NCBI RefSeq assembly: GCF_900177725.1
Contig: NZ_FXAT01000002.1
Span: forward strand, 829,135 to 893,134
DNA from: Paraburkholderia susongensis
GTDB taxonomy: Bacteria > Pseudomonadota > Gammaproteobacteria > Burkholderiales > Burkholderiaceae
Direction of reading: 5' to 3'
DNA: 64,000 nucleotides
Under the pieces are notes generated by a model. That model ran no database searches and was not told where the DNA came from. It saw only the letters and a list, made by a program, of their open reading frames with translations. Below, in pieces: positions 45,920-55,365 of this stretch. A program made the position numbers and the translations under genes. The stretch's first letter is position 1. Every line of letters starts with the position of its first letter.

Positions 45920-46392
45920 GGGAGACGGCACCGGGCCTTGGGCAAAGAATCATTCTAACGGGTTGCGGGAGTCACCGATCGAGCGGGGTTGCGTAGGATT
46001 GGCGTGGGGCGTTGCAGGCAGACGCCGGTTGTATTCTGCGCCCGTGCTCGCTGTGGCAAGCGCGGCGAGCCGCGACGCCGCCTGCGCCCTGGACCGGCTC
46101 GCGTCTTCGGCAAACCTGAGCCCGCGCGCTGAGTCCGAGCGAATTCCTTGCTGCGAAATGCCCCCGGAGTGCCTGTTTTTCGAGCAAATAATTGCGCTTC
46201 GCCCGTCTTGTCGCCCAAAAAACGCGCCCGGATTCGTTACAATGCGAAGTTGCGCTCGCTCGCCGCTGCCCGTAGGCCGTCCCCGTTTTTGCGTTTCGCC
46301 GGACTCCCGCCAAACGCCCGAAACGCCGCCGACGCCCAAGGCCGGAGCCGCCCGCGACGCCGCCCTCTTTTCACTACTGCTGCCCATCCACC
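45920..46392. other. Intergenic region between divergent uvrB and aminotransferase genes
   Basis: No gene is seen in 473 bp. Frames at 45950-46387 minus and 46148-46447 plus lack family similarity or ribosome sites. TACAAT near 46236 may be the -10 box for the aminotransferase. Confidence 0.4.
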
Positions 46393-47592
46393 ATGTCTCT
46401 GTTCTCCGCCGTCGAACTTGCTCCCCGCGACCCGATCCTGGGCCTGAACGAAGCCTTCAATGCCGATACGCGCGCCACCAAGGTCAACCTCGGCGTTGGC
46501 GTGTACTTCAATGAAGAAGGCAAGATTCCGCTGCTGCGCGCCGTGCGCGATGCGGAAAAGGCCCGCGTCGAAGCCGCGCTGCCGCGTGGCTATCTGCCGA
46601 TCGAAGGTATCGCCGCTTACGACGCCTCCGTGCAAAAGCTGCTGCTCGGCAACGACTCGCCGCTGATCGCAGCGGGCCGCGTCGTCACGGCGCAGGCGCT
46701 GGGCGGCACGGGCGCGCTGAAAATCGGCGCGGATTTCCTCAAGCGCGTGAATCCGAACAGCAAGGTCGCGATCAGCGATCCGAGCTGGGAAAACCATCGC
46801 GCGCTGTTCGAAGGCGCGGGCTTCGTCGTCGAGTCGTACCCGTACTATGACGCGCAGACGCACGGCGTGAACTTCGACGGCATGCTGAGCGCGCTGAATG
46901 GCTACGCCGCGGGCACCGTCGTCGTGCTGCACGCGTGCTGCCACAACCCGACCGGCGTCGACCTCACGGCCGGCCAGTGGAAGCAGGTGGTCGAAGTCGT
47001 CAAGGCGCGCAACCTCGTGCCGTTCCTCGACATCGCCTACCAGGGCTTCGGCGACAACATCGACGCAGACGCAGCGGCCGTGCGCCTCTTCGCGGCAGCG
47101 GAACTGAACGTGTTCGTATCGTCGTCGTTCTCGAAGTCGTTCTCGCTGTACGGCGAACGCGTCGGCGCACTGTCGATCATCACGGCGAACCAGGAAGAAT
47201 CGGCTCGCGTGCTGTCGCAACTGAAGCGCGTGATCCGCACGAACTACTCGAACCCGCCGACGCACGGCGGCTCGGTGGTCGCCGCAGTGCTCGCGTCGCC
47301 GGAACTGCGCGCCACATGGGAAACCGAACTGGGCGAAATGCGCGACCGCATCCGCGCGATGCGCAACGGCCTCGTCGAACGTCTGAAGGCCAGCGGCGTC
47401 GACCGCGACTTCAGCTTCGTGAACGCACAGCGCGGCATGTTCTCGTACTCGGGTCTGACGGCGCCGCAAGTGGACCGTCTGCGCGAAGAGTTCGGCATCT
47501 ATGCGGTGAGCACGGGCCGCATCTGCGTGGCTGCGCTCAATACGCGCAACCTCGACGTGGTCGCGAACGCGATTGCTCACGTGCTGAAGTAA
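46393..47592 (+). CDS. tyrB: Aromatic/aspartate aminotransferase
   Basis: This 399-residue class I PLP enzyme transfers amino groups between aromatic or dicarboxylic amino acids and 2-oxo acids. The Schiff-base lysine is K248 (VSSSFSKSFSLYGERVG). HACCHNPTGVD and SDPSWENHRA are conserved in the AspC/TyrB group, and the C-terminal STGRICVAALN binds carboxylate. AspC or TyrB specificity is hard to tell from sequence; I use tyrB tentatively. A strong terminator follows. Confidence 0.9.
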   Translation: MSLFSAVELAPRDPILGLNEAFNADTRATKVNLGVGVYFNEEGKIPLLRAVRDAEKARVEAALPRGYLPIEGIAAYDASVQKLLLGNDSPLIAAGRVVTAQALGGTGALKIGADFLKRVNPNSKVAISDPSWENHRALFEGAGFVVESYPYYDAQTHGVNFDGMLSALNGYAAGTVVVLHACCHNPTGVDLTAGQWKQVVEVVKARNLVPFLDIAYQGFGDNIDADAAAVRLFAAAELNVFVSSSFSKSFSLYGERVGALSIITANQEESARVLSQLKRVIRTNYSNPPTHGGSVVAAVLASPELRATWETELGEMRDRIRAMRNGLVERLKASGVDRDFSFVNAQRGMFSYSGLTAPQVDRLREEFGIYAVSTGRICVAALNTRNLDVVANAIAHVLK

Positions 47593-47641
47593 GGCATTGC
47601 GCGGCGCGAGCGTTGGCCGCGCTGTACCGCAACCGCCAGTG

Positions 47642-47676
47642 AAAACGGCGCCCTTCCCAGAAAGGCGCCGTTTTTT
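47642..47676 (+). terminator. Rho-independent terminator after aminotransferase
   Basis: AAAACGGCGCC, eleven bases, GGCGCCGTTTTTT, 50 bp after the stop. Confidence 0.93.
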
Positions 47677-47784
47677 ATTGCCCGATCGCTCGGCCGTATC
47701 GAAGAGGCCTGGGTTCTTTCGAGAGAGCTCGATGAAAACTCAGTGAGAGCCCAACGCGAACCCAGCGCAAACTCAGCCGTAAGC

Positions 47785-49017
47785 TCAGCGCGAATCCCGA
47801 TGAATGTCGTGCGTCACGAACCCCGCTTCGTTGTTCGGCAGGTCGAGCCAGTCGGGTTGCTCGAGCGAGCGGCGAATATCTTCGAGACCGCTTTGCCAGT
47901 GCTCGCGCATGGTCGACAGGCCGAACTGGAAGTCCTTGTAATGCCCCTCGTACTCCTTGTGCCGGTAGATCAGGTGGATCACGTTGTAGCGCTTCGAGCA
48001 CGATAGATCTTCGGCCAGCTTGCACCACGGGTCGTCGCGCTGCTCGACGGGCACACGGTCCAGCACCTCGCGCAGCACGTGCCGGAAACGCTGCGCGCGC
48101 TGCAGCATGTCGGTCACGAGACGCGTGCGGCTCGAATACTGGATGTCTTTCATGCGCCCCTGAACGTCGGTGATGTTATCCGGCACCGGCCCGATCGCGC
48201 TCCACAAATCGACCTGAAATGCGAGCGTGTCGCGGCGCGGCGTGGATTGGACCACCTCGTAGAGCGGCGTATTCGACATCAGACCGCCGTCCCAATAGTA
48301 CTGACCGTCGATCTCGACTGCCGCGAAACCCGGCGGCAAGGCGCCCGACGCCATGAAATGCTCGGGCCTCAGTGTCGTATGCGTGTTGTCGAAGTACGCG
48401 AAATTGCCCGTGCCGCAATTGACCGCGCCCACCGACACACGTATCTCGCCCGAATTGATGCGGTCGAAATCGCACAGTGTCTCGAGCGTGGCCTTCAGCG
48501 GCGTGGTGTCGTAGTAGCTAGCCATTTGCGGCGGCCCGGACACCGTAGGCAACGGCGGCGGAAAACGCGGCACGAAAAAGCCACGCTGCCCTTCGACGAT
48601 CGCGCTCATCGCCTGCGCCGCCGTAAACGCTTTGCGCACGGCCTCGCTGGAATTGAACAGCGCGTGCTCGACGAAAGTCGGCAACGGTGGTCCGAACGCC
48701 GGCTGGCAGATCGTCTCCCAGAATTGCAGCAGCCGCTCGACACGCTTTTCCGGCGGATTACCGGCAATGATCGCCGTATTCAACGCGCCAATCGAAATGC
48801 CCGCCAGCCAGTTCGGCTCGATACCGGCTTCGTAAAGCCCCTGAAAGACGCCGGCCTGATAGGCACCCAGCGCGCCGCCGCCTTGCAGCATCAGCGCGAC
48901 GGTTTCGTAGTTGGGCAACTGGAGATGCCGGCGCGGTTGGGCGGCGGCCGCGGGACCGGCGCCCTCCCCGTCGCCGGACACGCCCACGCGCGCCCGCTTG
49001 AGATTGCGTTGCGCCAT
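47785..49017 (-). CDS. Patatin-like phospholipase / depolymerase
   Basis: This 410-residue hydrolase has a patatin domain with oxyanion loop QGGGALGAYQAG, nucleophile Ser75 in GISIG and the dyad Asp in WDGGLMSN. The C-terminal part (RRSLEQPDWLDLPNNEAGFV) is the DUF3734 extension found in Burkholderiaceae. It lies 10 bp downstream of bdhA on the same strand. That pairing suggests a role in polyhydroxybutyrate turnover or lipid release; the link is inference from context. Confidence 0.9.
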   Translation of the reverse strand: MAQRNLKRARVGVSGDGEGAGPAAAAQPRRHLQLPNYETVALMLQGGGALGAYQAGVFQGLYEAGIEPNWLAGISIGALNTAIIAGNPPEKRVERLLQFWETICQPAFGPPLPTFVEHALFNSSEAVRKAFTAAQAMSAIVEGQRGFFVPRFPPPLPTVSGPPQMASYYDTTPLKATLETLCDFDRINSGEIRVSVGAVNCGTGNFAYFDNTHTTLRPEHFMASGALPPGFAAVEIDGQYYWDGGLMSNTPLYEVVQSTPRRDTLAFQVDLWSAIGPVPDNITDVQGRMKDIQYSSRTRLVTDMLQRAQRFRHVLREVLDRVPVEQRDDPWCKLAEDLSCSKRYNVIHLIYRHKEYEGHYKDFQFGLSTMREHWQSGLEDIRRSLEQPDWLDLPNNEAGFVTHDIHRDSR

Positions 49018-49027
49018 GGGTGGCTCC

Positions 49028-49825
49028 TTATTGCATGTACCAGCCGTGGCTCACCACGAAGGACTGACCGGTCAGCGCGGCCGTCGGGAAAGTGGACAGG
49101 AACAGCACCGTCTGCGCAACGTCTTCCACCGTGGTGAAAATACCGTCGACCGTGCCGCCCAGCATCACGCGCTTGATCACGTCTTCCTCGCTGATACCGA
49201 GTTCCTTCGCCTGCTCGGGAATCTGCTTGTCGACGAGCGGCGTGCGCACGAAGCCTGGACACACCACATGCGAGCGCACGTTGTGCTTCGCGCCTTCCTT
49301 CGCGAGCACGCGCGCGAGGCCGAGCAGCGCGTGCTTGGCCGTCACGTAAGCGGATTTCAGCGGCGAGGCTTCATGCGAATGGACCGAGCCCATGTAGATC
49401 ACGATGCCGCCGCGATCGTCCTTGTACATGTGCTTGAGTGCGGCCTTGGTGGTCAGGAATGCGCCATCCACGTGGATTGCCTGCATCTTCTTCCAGTCTG
49501 AAAACGAATAGTTTTCGATCGGATTGACGATCTGGATGCCGGCATTCGAAATGAGAATGTCGACCGAGCCCAGCTCCGCCGCGACCTTGTCGATACCCTG
49601 GTTGACCGCGTCTTCATTCGTGACGTCCATCGCCACACCGATCGCCTTGCCGCCGCCTTTCCTGATTTCTTCAGCCACGGCGTTCGCGCCGTCCTGGTTC
49701 AGGTCGGCGATCGCGACCGCCGCGCCCGCCGCGGAAAGCGTCAACGCGATCTGCTTGCCGATGCCGCTTGCGGCACCCGTAACCACGGCGACCTTGCCGT
49801 TCAGATTCGTGTTCAGAGACGACAT
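49028..49825 (-). CDS. bdhA: 3-hydroxybutyrate dehydrogenase
   Basis: This 265-residue SDR has NAD motif [49 protein letters not shown] (catalytic Ser, Tyr and Lys) and the C-terminus [14 protein letters not shown]. This pattern is that of D-3-hydroxybutyrate dehydrogenase, which turns the PHB monomer into acetoacetate. GGAGG precedes the ATG at 49825; upstream extension to 49930 is not supported. It is followed closely by the patatin gene. Confidence 0.9.
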   Translation of the reverse strand: MSSLNTNLNGKVAVVTGAASGIGKQIALTLSAAGAAVAIADLNQDGANAVAEEIRKGGGKAIGVAMDVTNEDAVNQGIDKVAAELGSVDILISNAGIQIVNPIENYSFSDWKKMQAIHVDGAFLTTKAALKHMYKDDRGGIVIYMGSVHSHEASPLKSAYVTAKHALLGLARVLAKEGAKHNVRSHVVCPGFVRTPLVDKQIPEQAKELGISEEDVIKRVMLGGTVDGIFTTVEDVAQTVLFLSTFPTAALTGQSFVVSHGWYMQ

Positions 49826-50060
49826 CCAGAACCTCCATGCAGTTGATGAGCAATGAGACCACAGGGCCGCAGGCGGCGTGAAGTCAGCCAAACGGCATAG
49901 ACCGTTCGGCCGATGCTGCATTGCGGCCAACCCTGCTATTGTGCATGAACCCTGTGAACTCCAGCGGTAAAACGCACATCGAACCGTATCTCTTTAAACT
50001 GGACGCTTTCGGGCTGAATTTCGGGCTCAATGCCCGCGCACCACCACCAAGGAGACATGC

Positions 50061-51032
50061 ATGAATTACCGACGTCTGGGCCGCTCCGGCCTGCAAGTCA
50101 GCGAATTGTCCATCGGCTCGTGGGTCACGTACGGCAATCAGGTCGATCATCGCGCCGCGCGTGAATCGCTTGCCGCGGCACGCGATGCCGGTGTCAATTT
50201 CTTCGACAACGCCGAGGTCTACGCCGGTGGCAAGTCCGAGGAAATCATGGGCCACGCCTTGAAGGAACTCGCGTGGCCGCGCGTGAGCTATGTGGTGTCG
50301 ACGAAATTCTTCTGGGGATTGGCGGAAGCTCCGAACCAGTACCACACGCTCAATCGCAAATATCTGCTGAACGCGATCGACGGCTCGCTCAAGCGTCTGC
50401 AACTCGATTATGTCGATCTCGTGTTCTGTCATCGGCCCGACCCGAACACGCCGATCGAGGAAACAGTCTGGGCGATGAGCGACATGATTGCGCGCGGCAA
50501 GGCGTTGTACTGGGGCACCTCCGAATGGAGCGCCGATGAAATCCGCGCCGCTCATGAAATCGCCGAGCGGCATCATCTGCATAAGCCGGTCATGGAACAG
50601 CCGCAATACAACCTGTTTCACCGCAAGCGCGTCGAGCAGGAATACAGGCGGCTTTACGAGGACATCGGCCTTGGACTGACCACCTGGAGTCCGCTCGCGT
50701 CCGGTCTGCTCACCGGCAAATACCGCGAAGGCGTACCCGCCGAGAGCCGTGCGCAATTGCAGGGCTACGACTGGCTGCGCAAGCAGCTCACCGACCCGGG
50801 CCGCAACAACGTAGTCGGAGAACTCGGCGCGGTGGCCGATGAACTCGGCTGCACGGTGGGTCAGCTCGCGATCGCATGGATTCTGAAGAATCCGAATGTC
50901 AGCACCGTGATTACGGGTGCGTCGCGGGTCGAGCAGATCGGCGAGAACATGAAGTCCGCCGAAGTGGCCGAGCGCATTACGCCGGAGATCAAGCAGCGGA
51001 TCGAGGAGATCATCGGCGACGCTTACGATTGA
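50061..51032 (+). CDS. Aldo/keto reductase, Kv-beta-like
   Basis: This 323-residue reductase ([20 protein letters not shown] at the start) has [18 protein letters not shown] (Asp/Tyr), STKFFWG (Lys) and [10 protein letters not shown] (His), then [11 protein letters not shown]. This is the potassium-channel beta-subunit / YghZ branch of aldo/keto reductases, NADPH-dependent. GGAGACATGC precedes the ATG. It is divergent from bdhA with 235 bp between. Substrate unknown. Confidence 0.92.
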   Translation: MNYRRLGRSGLQVSELSIGSWVTYGNQVDHRAARESLAAARDAGVNFFDNAEVYAGGKSEEIMGHALKELAWPRVSYVVSTKFFWGLAEAPNQYHTLNRKYLLNAIDGSLKRLQLDYVDLVFCHRPDPNTPIEETVWAMSDMIARGKALYWGTSEWSADEIRAAHEIAERHHLHKPVMEQPQYNLFHRKRVEQEYRRLYEDIGLGLTTWSPLASGLLTGKYREGVPAESRAQLQGYDWLRKQLTDPGRNNVVGELGAVADELGCTVGQLAIAWILKNPNVSTVITGASRVEQIGENMKSAEVAERITPEIKQRIEEIIGDAYD

Positions 51033-51154
51033 ATGCGCTGCCTGGCGAATGGGTGGGCGCGCCGGTGTGTGCGCTACCAGTCGCGTACAATACGCGACCG
51101 CGCGCCGCCGCATCCACCCCGGACCGGCATGCCCTCTTTCAGTGTCTCTCCATC

Positions 51155-52000
51155 ATGCTCAGCTATCGCCACGCCTTCCATGCCGGCAATCACGCCGACG
51201 TTCTGAAACACGCCGTCGTGCTGCAGCTATTGCGCTACCTCGGACAGAAGGACAAAGCCTACTGGTATATCGACACGCACGCGGGCGCCGGCGTTTATTC
51301 GCTGAAAGAAGGCTACGCGACCAAAACCGGCGAGTTCCAGACCGGCATCGCGAAGCTGTGGGAGCGCAACGACCTGCCGTCGCTCTTCGCCGAATACGTC
51401 GACGAAGTGAACGCGCTCAATGCCGATGGCCAGTTGCGTTTTTATCCGGGCTCGCCCTATATCGCGTGGCGGCAGTTGCGCGAGCAGGACCGCATGCGTC
51501 TGTTCGAGCTACACACGACTGAAATCGACGTGCTGCGTCACAATTTCCGCGACGCGGGACGCCGCGCGATGCTTTACGCGGGCGACGGCTTCGACGGCAT
51601 TCTCACGCTGCTGCCTCCGGCGCCGCGCCGCGCGCTCGTCCTGCTCGATCCATCGTATGAAGACAAGCGCGACTACACGCGCACGCTGCGCTGCGTCGAG
51701 GAAAGCCTGAAGCGCTTTCCGACCGGCACGTATGCGATCTGGTATCCGCAGGTGAGGCGCCCTGAATCGCAGCGCTTTCCCGATCAGTTGAAGCAGCTGC
51801 AAAAGGACAACTGGCTGCACGTGAGCCTGACCGTCAGCAATCCGCCCGCGGACGGCTTCGGTCTTTTCGGCAGCGGCATGTTCATCCTGAACCCGCCGTA
51901 CACGCTCGGGAAAATGCTCAAGGAGCAAATGCCGTGGCTCGTCAAGACGCTCGGCGAGGACAAGGCCGCGACGTTCAAGGTGGAGTATCGCGGCAACTGA
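51155..52000 (+). CDS. rlmJ: 23S rRNA (adenine-2030-N6)-methyltransferase
   Basis: This 281-residue methyltransferase starts MLSYRHAFHAGNHADVLKHA, the RlmJ signature. It has the SAM-binding IDTHAGAGVYSL and the catalytic loop LLDPSYEDKRDY. Most N6-adenine methyltransferases have DPPY here; the second Pro is Ser in this copy. It methylates A2030 of 23S rRNA. ATG at 51155 follows the aldo/keto reductase by 122 bp. Confidence 0.94.
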   Translation: MLSYRHAFHAGNHADVLKHAVVLQLLRYLGQKDKAYWYIDTHAGAGVYSLKEGYATKTGEFQTGIAKLWERNDLPSLFAEYVDEVNALNADGQLRFYPGSPYIAWRQLREQDRMRLFELHTTEIDVLRHNFRDAGRRAMLYAGDGFDGILTLLPPAPRRALVLLDPSYEDKRDYTRTLRCVEESLKRFPTGTYAIWYPQVRRPESQRFPDQLKQLQKDNWLHVSLTVSNPPADGFGLFGSGMFILNPPYTLGKMLKEQMPWLVKTLGEDKAATFKVEYRGN

Positions 52001-52155
52001 ATGCCATCAGCGCCCTGTCAGCGCGGCATCAGTGCGTGCGACCGGATCGCGCGCGCTGATGCCGCAAATACCTGCTTCACGTTAAAGCCTTTCCACCCGT
52101 TGCTCGCGCACCCCTCCGGTGCCCGCATCACGCGCAACGGGACCACGTCCGCCCC

Positions 52156-53196
52156 TCACTTCAACTGAGCCGCCGCCTTGATCGCGAAATCGTTCGTATA
52201 GGTGGCGCTCAGATCGATCTTTTTCGGATCGAGCCGGCTATCGAACGACGACAGAGCACGCAGCGAGGTCGCAGGACCGTCCGCGGGCATCAGGCCATCG
52301 GGCGAATACGCGTCGCGCACATTGTGAAAGGCTTCCAGATAGAGCGCCGAGTCGTTGAGCAGATAGGCCGGCGGCACCATCTTCAGCAGATCGGCGTCGC
52401 TCGCGGTCTGCAGCCAGTGGTTGGCGCGCACGATCGCATTGGTCAGCGCCTGCGTCGTCTTCGGATTCTTCCGGATGAAACTCTCCGGCGCGTAAAGCGT
52501 CGCCGCCGGCATCGTGCCGCCGAAAACGTCCTGCGTGCCCTTCACTGTGCGGGTATCGACCAGCACCTTGATCGCGCCGCTGCGCGTGAGCTTGGTCATC
52601 ATCGGATCGACGTTCGACAGCGCATCGATCTGCCCGCTGCCCACCGCGGCCAGCACCGTCGCGCCGCTACCCACGCCGATCGCGGAAATATCGCTGCGCT
52701 GCACGCCGGCCTTGCGCAAGGCCACGGTGAGCACGAGATCCGTCGACGAACCCGGCGCGCTCACGCCGACCTTCGCGCCCTTGAAGTCCGCCAGCGATTT
52801 GATCTGGTCCGTCTTCGTCTTCACCACGCCGATGACGATCTGCGGCGCGCGGCCCATCAACACGAACGCGCGATAGTGTTGCCCCTTCGCCTGCATGAAG
52901 AGCGTGTGCTCGAACGCGCCCGCGCCGACTTCGGCGCTGCCTCCCACCACCGCTTCGAGCGCCTTCGAGCCGCCCGCGAAGTCCTCGAGCGTGACGTTCA
53001 GGCCTTCGTCCTTGAAGTAGCCGAGCTGCTGCGCGGCAAGGACCGGCAGATAGTAAAGGCCGGGCAAGCCGCCGACGGCCATCGTCAGCGTTGGCATTTC
53101 GGGCGTGTCCTTTGCGAACGCGGCGCCGGGCAGCACGGCGAGCGCAAACAGCATGATCCAGGCGCGAGTGGCGCGCTGCATCCAGTGAGTCGGCAT
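52156..53196 (-). CDS. SsuA/THI5-like ABC transporter substrate-binding protein
   Basis: This 346-residue exported protein has a signal peptide (ending LPGAAFAKD) and a two-lobed binding domain: GLPGLYYLPVLAAQQLGYFK, GLNVTLEDFAGGSKALEAVV, GAKVGVSAPGSSTDLVLTVA. This is the nitrate/sulfonate/taurine-type family. AGGAGACGTCAAC precedes the ATG at 53196. No permease or ATPase gene is adjacent, so it either shares a distant transporter or is an orphan. Ligand unknown. Confidence 0.88.
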   Translation of the reverse strand: MPTHWMQRATRAWIMLFALAVLPGAAFAKDTPEMPTLTMAVGGLPGLYYLPVLAAQQLGYFKDEGLNVTLEDFAGGSKALEAVVGGSAEVGAGAFEHTLFMQAKGQHYRAFVLMGRAPQIVIGVVKTKTDQIKSLADFKGAKVGVSAPGSSTDLVLTVALRKAGVQRSDISAIGVGSGATVLAAVGSGQIDALSNVDPMMTKLTRSGAIKVLVDTRTVKGTQDVFGGTMPAATLYAPESFIRKNPKTTQALTNAIVRANHWLQTASDADLLKMVPPAYLLNDSALYLEAFHNVRDAYSPDGLMPADGPATSLRALSSFDSRLDPKKIDLSATYTNDFAIKAAAQLK

Positions 53197-53542
53197 GTTG
53201 ACGTCTCCTTGTTCTGTTTCCCGTTCGAAGCGGTGGCGCGACGCGAATACCGCGACTGCGGCGACCAGCGGCGGCGCGCGCAACGATTGTCGTCGGACGG
53301 TTTCGCGTGCGCCATGCGCCCAAACCCCAATGCAATGCTGACTACTGCAGCGCGAGGCAATCCGAGAGCGGAAGACGAATGGAGACGCGATACGACGCGG
53401 AGCGTCAAGCTCGTGTTGTGTTGTGCCGCGTCGTGTCGAAACGTGAGCTGGCATGGGCTGACGTGACGTGACGTGACCTGACGAGACGAGAAAAAAGGAT
53501 AGAGGGTGAAGACGTTTCGCCTGCCACCCTTCTACGACGTCT
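53197..53542. repeat. Intergenic stretch with a TGACG tandem repeat
   Basis: No gene is seen in 346 bp. A pentamer repeat lies at 53459-53488: TGACG three times, TGACC, TGACG, AGACG. It could vary in copy number. The left part should hold the promoter of the binding-protein gene. Confidence 0.5.
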
Positions 53543-53902
53543 TTACTGCGGAGGCGCTATCGGCCGAGGCATGGGTCGCGGCGGCACGCCACCGCCCGCC
53601 GGCAACTGGATATAAGGCGCGACCACGAACGGTGGCGACGATTCCCGCGGCAGTTCCACAGGCGCCGCAATCGACGGTGCGGCGACAATCGGCTGCACCG
53701 AAGGCGGCGCGCTCATCAGCACGGTGCCACTTTGGCCATTATTGACGCCGCCCAGCGTGTCGAGAGTCACTGGCCTGCGGGCGCTGTCGGACGCGGTGGA
53801 CGCGGCGAACGCGCCTGGCACGGCGCAGACGGTCGTCAGCGCCGCGGCTACAGCCGTGGTCAGCACAGATTTGAATAATTGGAGCGAGCGGACAGAGAAC
53901 AT
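53543..53902 (-). CDS. Small exported Pro-rich protein
   Basis: This 119-residue protein has a signal peptide (LQLFKSVLTTAVAAALTTVC then AVPGAFAAS) and a proline-rich mature part (PPSVQPIVAAPSIAAPVELP and PPRPMPRPIAPP). No family is recognised. The start ATG at 53902 has no clear ribosome site, which lowers confidence. It is flanked by non-coding DNA on both sides. It may be a periplasmic or cell-surface linker protein. Confidence 0.55.
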   Translation of the reverse strand: MFSVRSLQLFKSVLTTAVAAALTTVCAVPGAFAASTASDSARRPVTLDTLGGVNNGQSGTVLMSAPPSVQPIVAAPSIAAPVELPRESSPPFVVAPYIQLPAGGGVPPRPMPRPIAPPQ

Positions 53903-54063
53903 GGGCGGCCCGGTTAGTGATGAATGCCCGATTACGCAGAAAACGCCTTACCTTACCTCGGCCCGAGCTACGAGGCTAGTCGACAGTCGCCATGACTAGC
54001 GTTTTCGCGCCATCCACCCGAAAGCGCTTCGGAAAACGGGTAATTTCCGGCGCCCAGATGCGA

Positions 54064-54088
54064 CAAAGCCCCGCTTTGACGGGGCTCG
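54064..54088 (-). terminator. Terminator for the DUF3563 gene
   Basis: On the minus strand AGCCCCG, six bases, CGGGGCT then TTTG, 58 bp after the stop at 54146. Confidence 0.75.
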
Positions 54089-54145
54089 ACACTGTACTGC
54101 GATGGCCGCTCAACTGCGCCGCCGGGTCAAACTCGAAGCCGGAAC

Positions 54146-54292
54146 TTACAGCGAGTAGCCGTTGGTTTCGAGCGAGCGGATACGCTGCTCGAGCTGGACG
54201 ATATCCGACGACGATGCCAGGTAGGCTTCACGACGGTTGCGTTCGGCGGTTTCGAACCAGGTGCTCAGCTTTTCAAGAAGGTATGCAAACAT
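54146..54292 (-). CDS. DUF3563 small protein
   Basis: This 48-residue protein, starting MFAYLLEKLSTWFETAERNR and ending RIRSLETNGYSL, matches the DUF3563 family, a short helical protein restricted to Burkholderiales. GGAGAACATC gives a good ribosome site. Function is unknown. The gene is isolated, with its own terminator. Confidence 0.85.
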   Translation of the reverse strand: MFAYLLEKLSTWFETAERNRREAYLASSSDIVQLEQRIRSLETNGYSL

Positions 54293-54591
54293 GATGTTCT
54301 CCAAGGATCAGATCGAATCCCCGGTGATCGGACATCAGGGATTTCCCGTAAAAGGGTTAACCCGAATTATAGCCCCATGGTGCAACCTGACCAGTGAAAT
54401 GCCCGCATGATGTGCATTCCGTTTTGGAATGGTGCATGGCCGCAGTTCATCTAAGTCGCTGATTTTTCCGGTTTCAGTGACCATTCGCAACAATCTCGAT
54501 ATCCAGCCCCAATTTTTAAGCACAAATCTGGTGCAGACACTAAATGAGTTGCTCTAACATGCTATCTGGGTTGCACCTTCCGCAACAACGG

Positions 54592-55014
54592 CTATAGCGG
54601 ATGACACCCCTGCCCCGAAACAAGATCCGTATCGGCAAGACGCTCGATGATCGGACAATCCGGGCGTTCGTCGCCGTGACAATGGTCGGCCAGGTGCGCG
54701 AGGGTGTCGCGCATGTCGGTCAGCTCGGCGATGCGACGGTCGAGTTCCGCCACATGCTCGAGCGCGATCCGCTTCACTTCCGCGCTGGCGCGCGAGCGAT
54801 CGTGCCATAGCGCCAGCAACCGCCGGATGTCTTCGACCAGAAAACCGAGCCGGCGCGCCTGGCGGATAAAGCGCAACGAATGCACCTCCTGCGGACCGTA
54901 TACGCGATAACCGGCGCTCGTGCGAGCCTTGGCCGTCAACAGGCCGACGCTTTCGTAGTAGCGGATCATTTTTGCCGTGACGCCCGACGCGCGGGCCGCT
55001 TCACCGATATTCAT
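54592..55014 (-). CDS. cueR: CueR-type MerR regulator (Cu(I)/Ag(I)/Au(I))
   Basis: This 140-residue MerR protein starts MNIGEAARASGVTAKMIRYY. The metal-binding loop has Cys112 and Cys120 (HCHGDERPDCPIIERL), the exact positions and spacing of CueR that hold a single Cu(I) ion. It activates copper-efflux genes by untwisting promoter DNA. A second CH pair near the C-terminus (GCHPL) is seen in many homologues. It is divergent from the copZ-like gene at 55150, with a palindromic operator between. Confidence 0.93.
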   Translation of the reverse strand: MNIGEAARASGVTAKMIRYYESVGLLTAKARTSAGYRVYGPQEVHSLRFIRQARRLGFLVEDIRRLLALWHDRSRASAEVKRIALEHVAELDRRIAELTDMRDTLAHLADHCHGDERPDCPIIERLADTDLVSGQGCHPL

Positions 55015-55057
55015 GACTGTTTTCCCATGGTTTGGCTCGAATGTGGATCGATCCTAC

Positions 55058-55078
55058 ACCTTCCCATGATGGGAAGGT
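55058..55078 (-). promoter_or_regulatory. CueR operator palindrome
   Basis: ACCTTCCCAT-G-ATGGGAAGGT is a perfect 21-bp palindrome of the ACCTTCC-N7-GGAAGGT CueR class. On the minus strand it is flanked by CTGACC (-35, 55076-55081) and TAGGAT (-10, 55051-55056) with a 19-bp spacer, the long spacer expected for a MerR-activated promoter. That promoter points toward cueR. Confidence 0.85.
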
Positions 55079-55149
55079 CAGCCACTCAAGTACGGATGGG
55101 CAGGCATAATTCAACTATTCGCCATTCTGATTTCACGGGGATCCCTGTA

Positions 55150-55353
55150 ATGACAATCGAATTCCACGTAGAAGGCATGAGCTGCCAGCATTGTGTGGCC
55201 GCCGTCACGAACGCGATTCGCGAACACGACGCCGTCGCGCAGGTTCAGGTGGACCTCGCGGCTGGCCGCGTCGTGGTGGAGTCGGCGCAATCCGTCGACG
55301 CGCTGAAGGCCGCGATCGACGAGGCCGGCTACACGGTCACGTCCACGAACTGA
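55150..55353 (+). CDS. copZ: CopZ-like heavy-metal-associated copper chaperone
   Basis: This 67-residue HMA-fold protein has the metal motif GMSCQHC (Cys12, Cys15) that binds Cu(I). It shuttles copper in the cytoplasm to efflux ATPases or CueR. It is divergent from cueR with the operator between. No copper ATPase (copA) is next to it, so it acts with one elsewhere. An RmlD-like gene follows 12 bp later and may be cotranscribed. Confidence 0.9.
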   Translation: MTIEFHVEGMSCQHCVAAVTNAIREHDAVAQVQVDLAAGRVVVESAQSVDALKAAIDEAGYTVTSTN

Positions 55354-55365
55354 GGGACGCGGATC

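Noticed and set aside
53459..53488. TGACG repeats considered as a regulator-binding array or CRISPR
   Set aside because: Contiguous pentamers without spacers; best seen as a simple tandem repeat.
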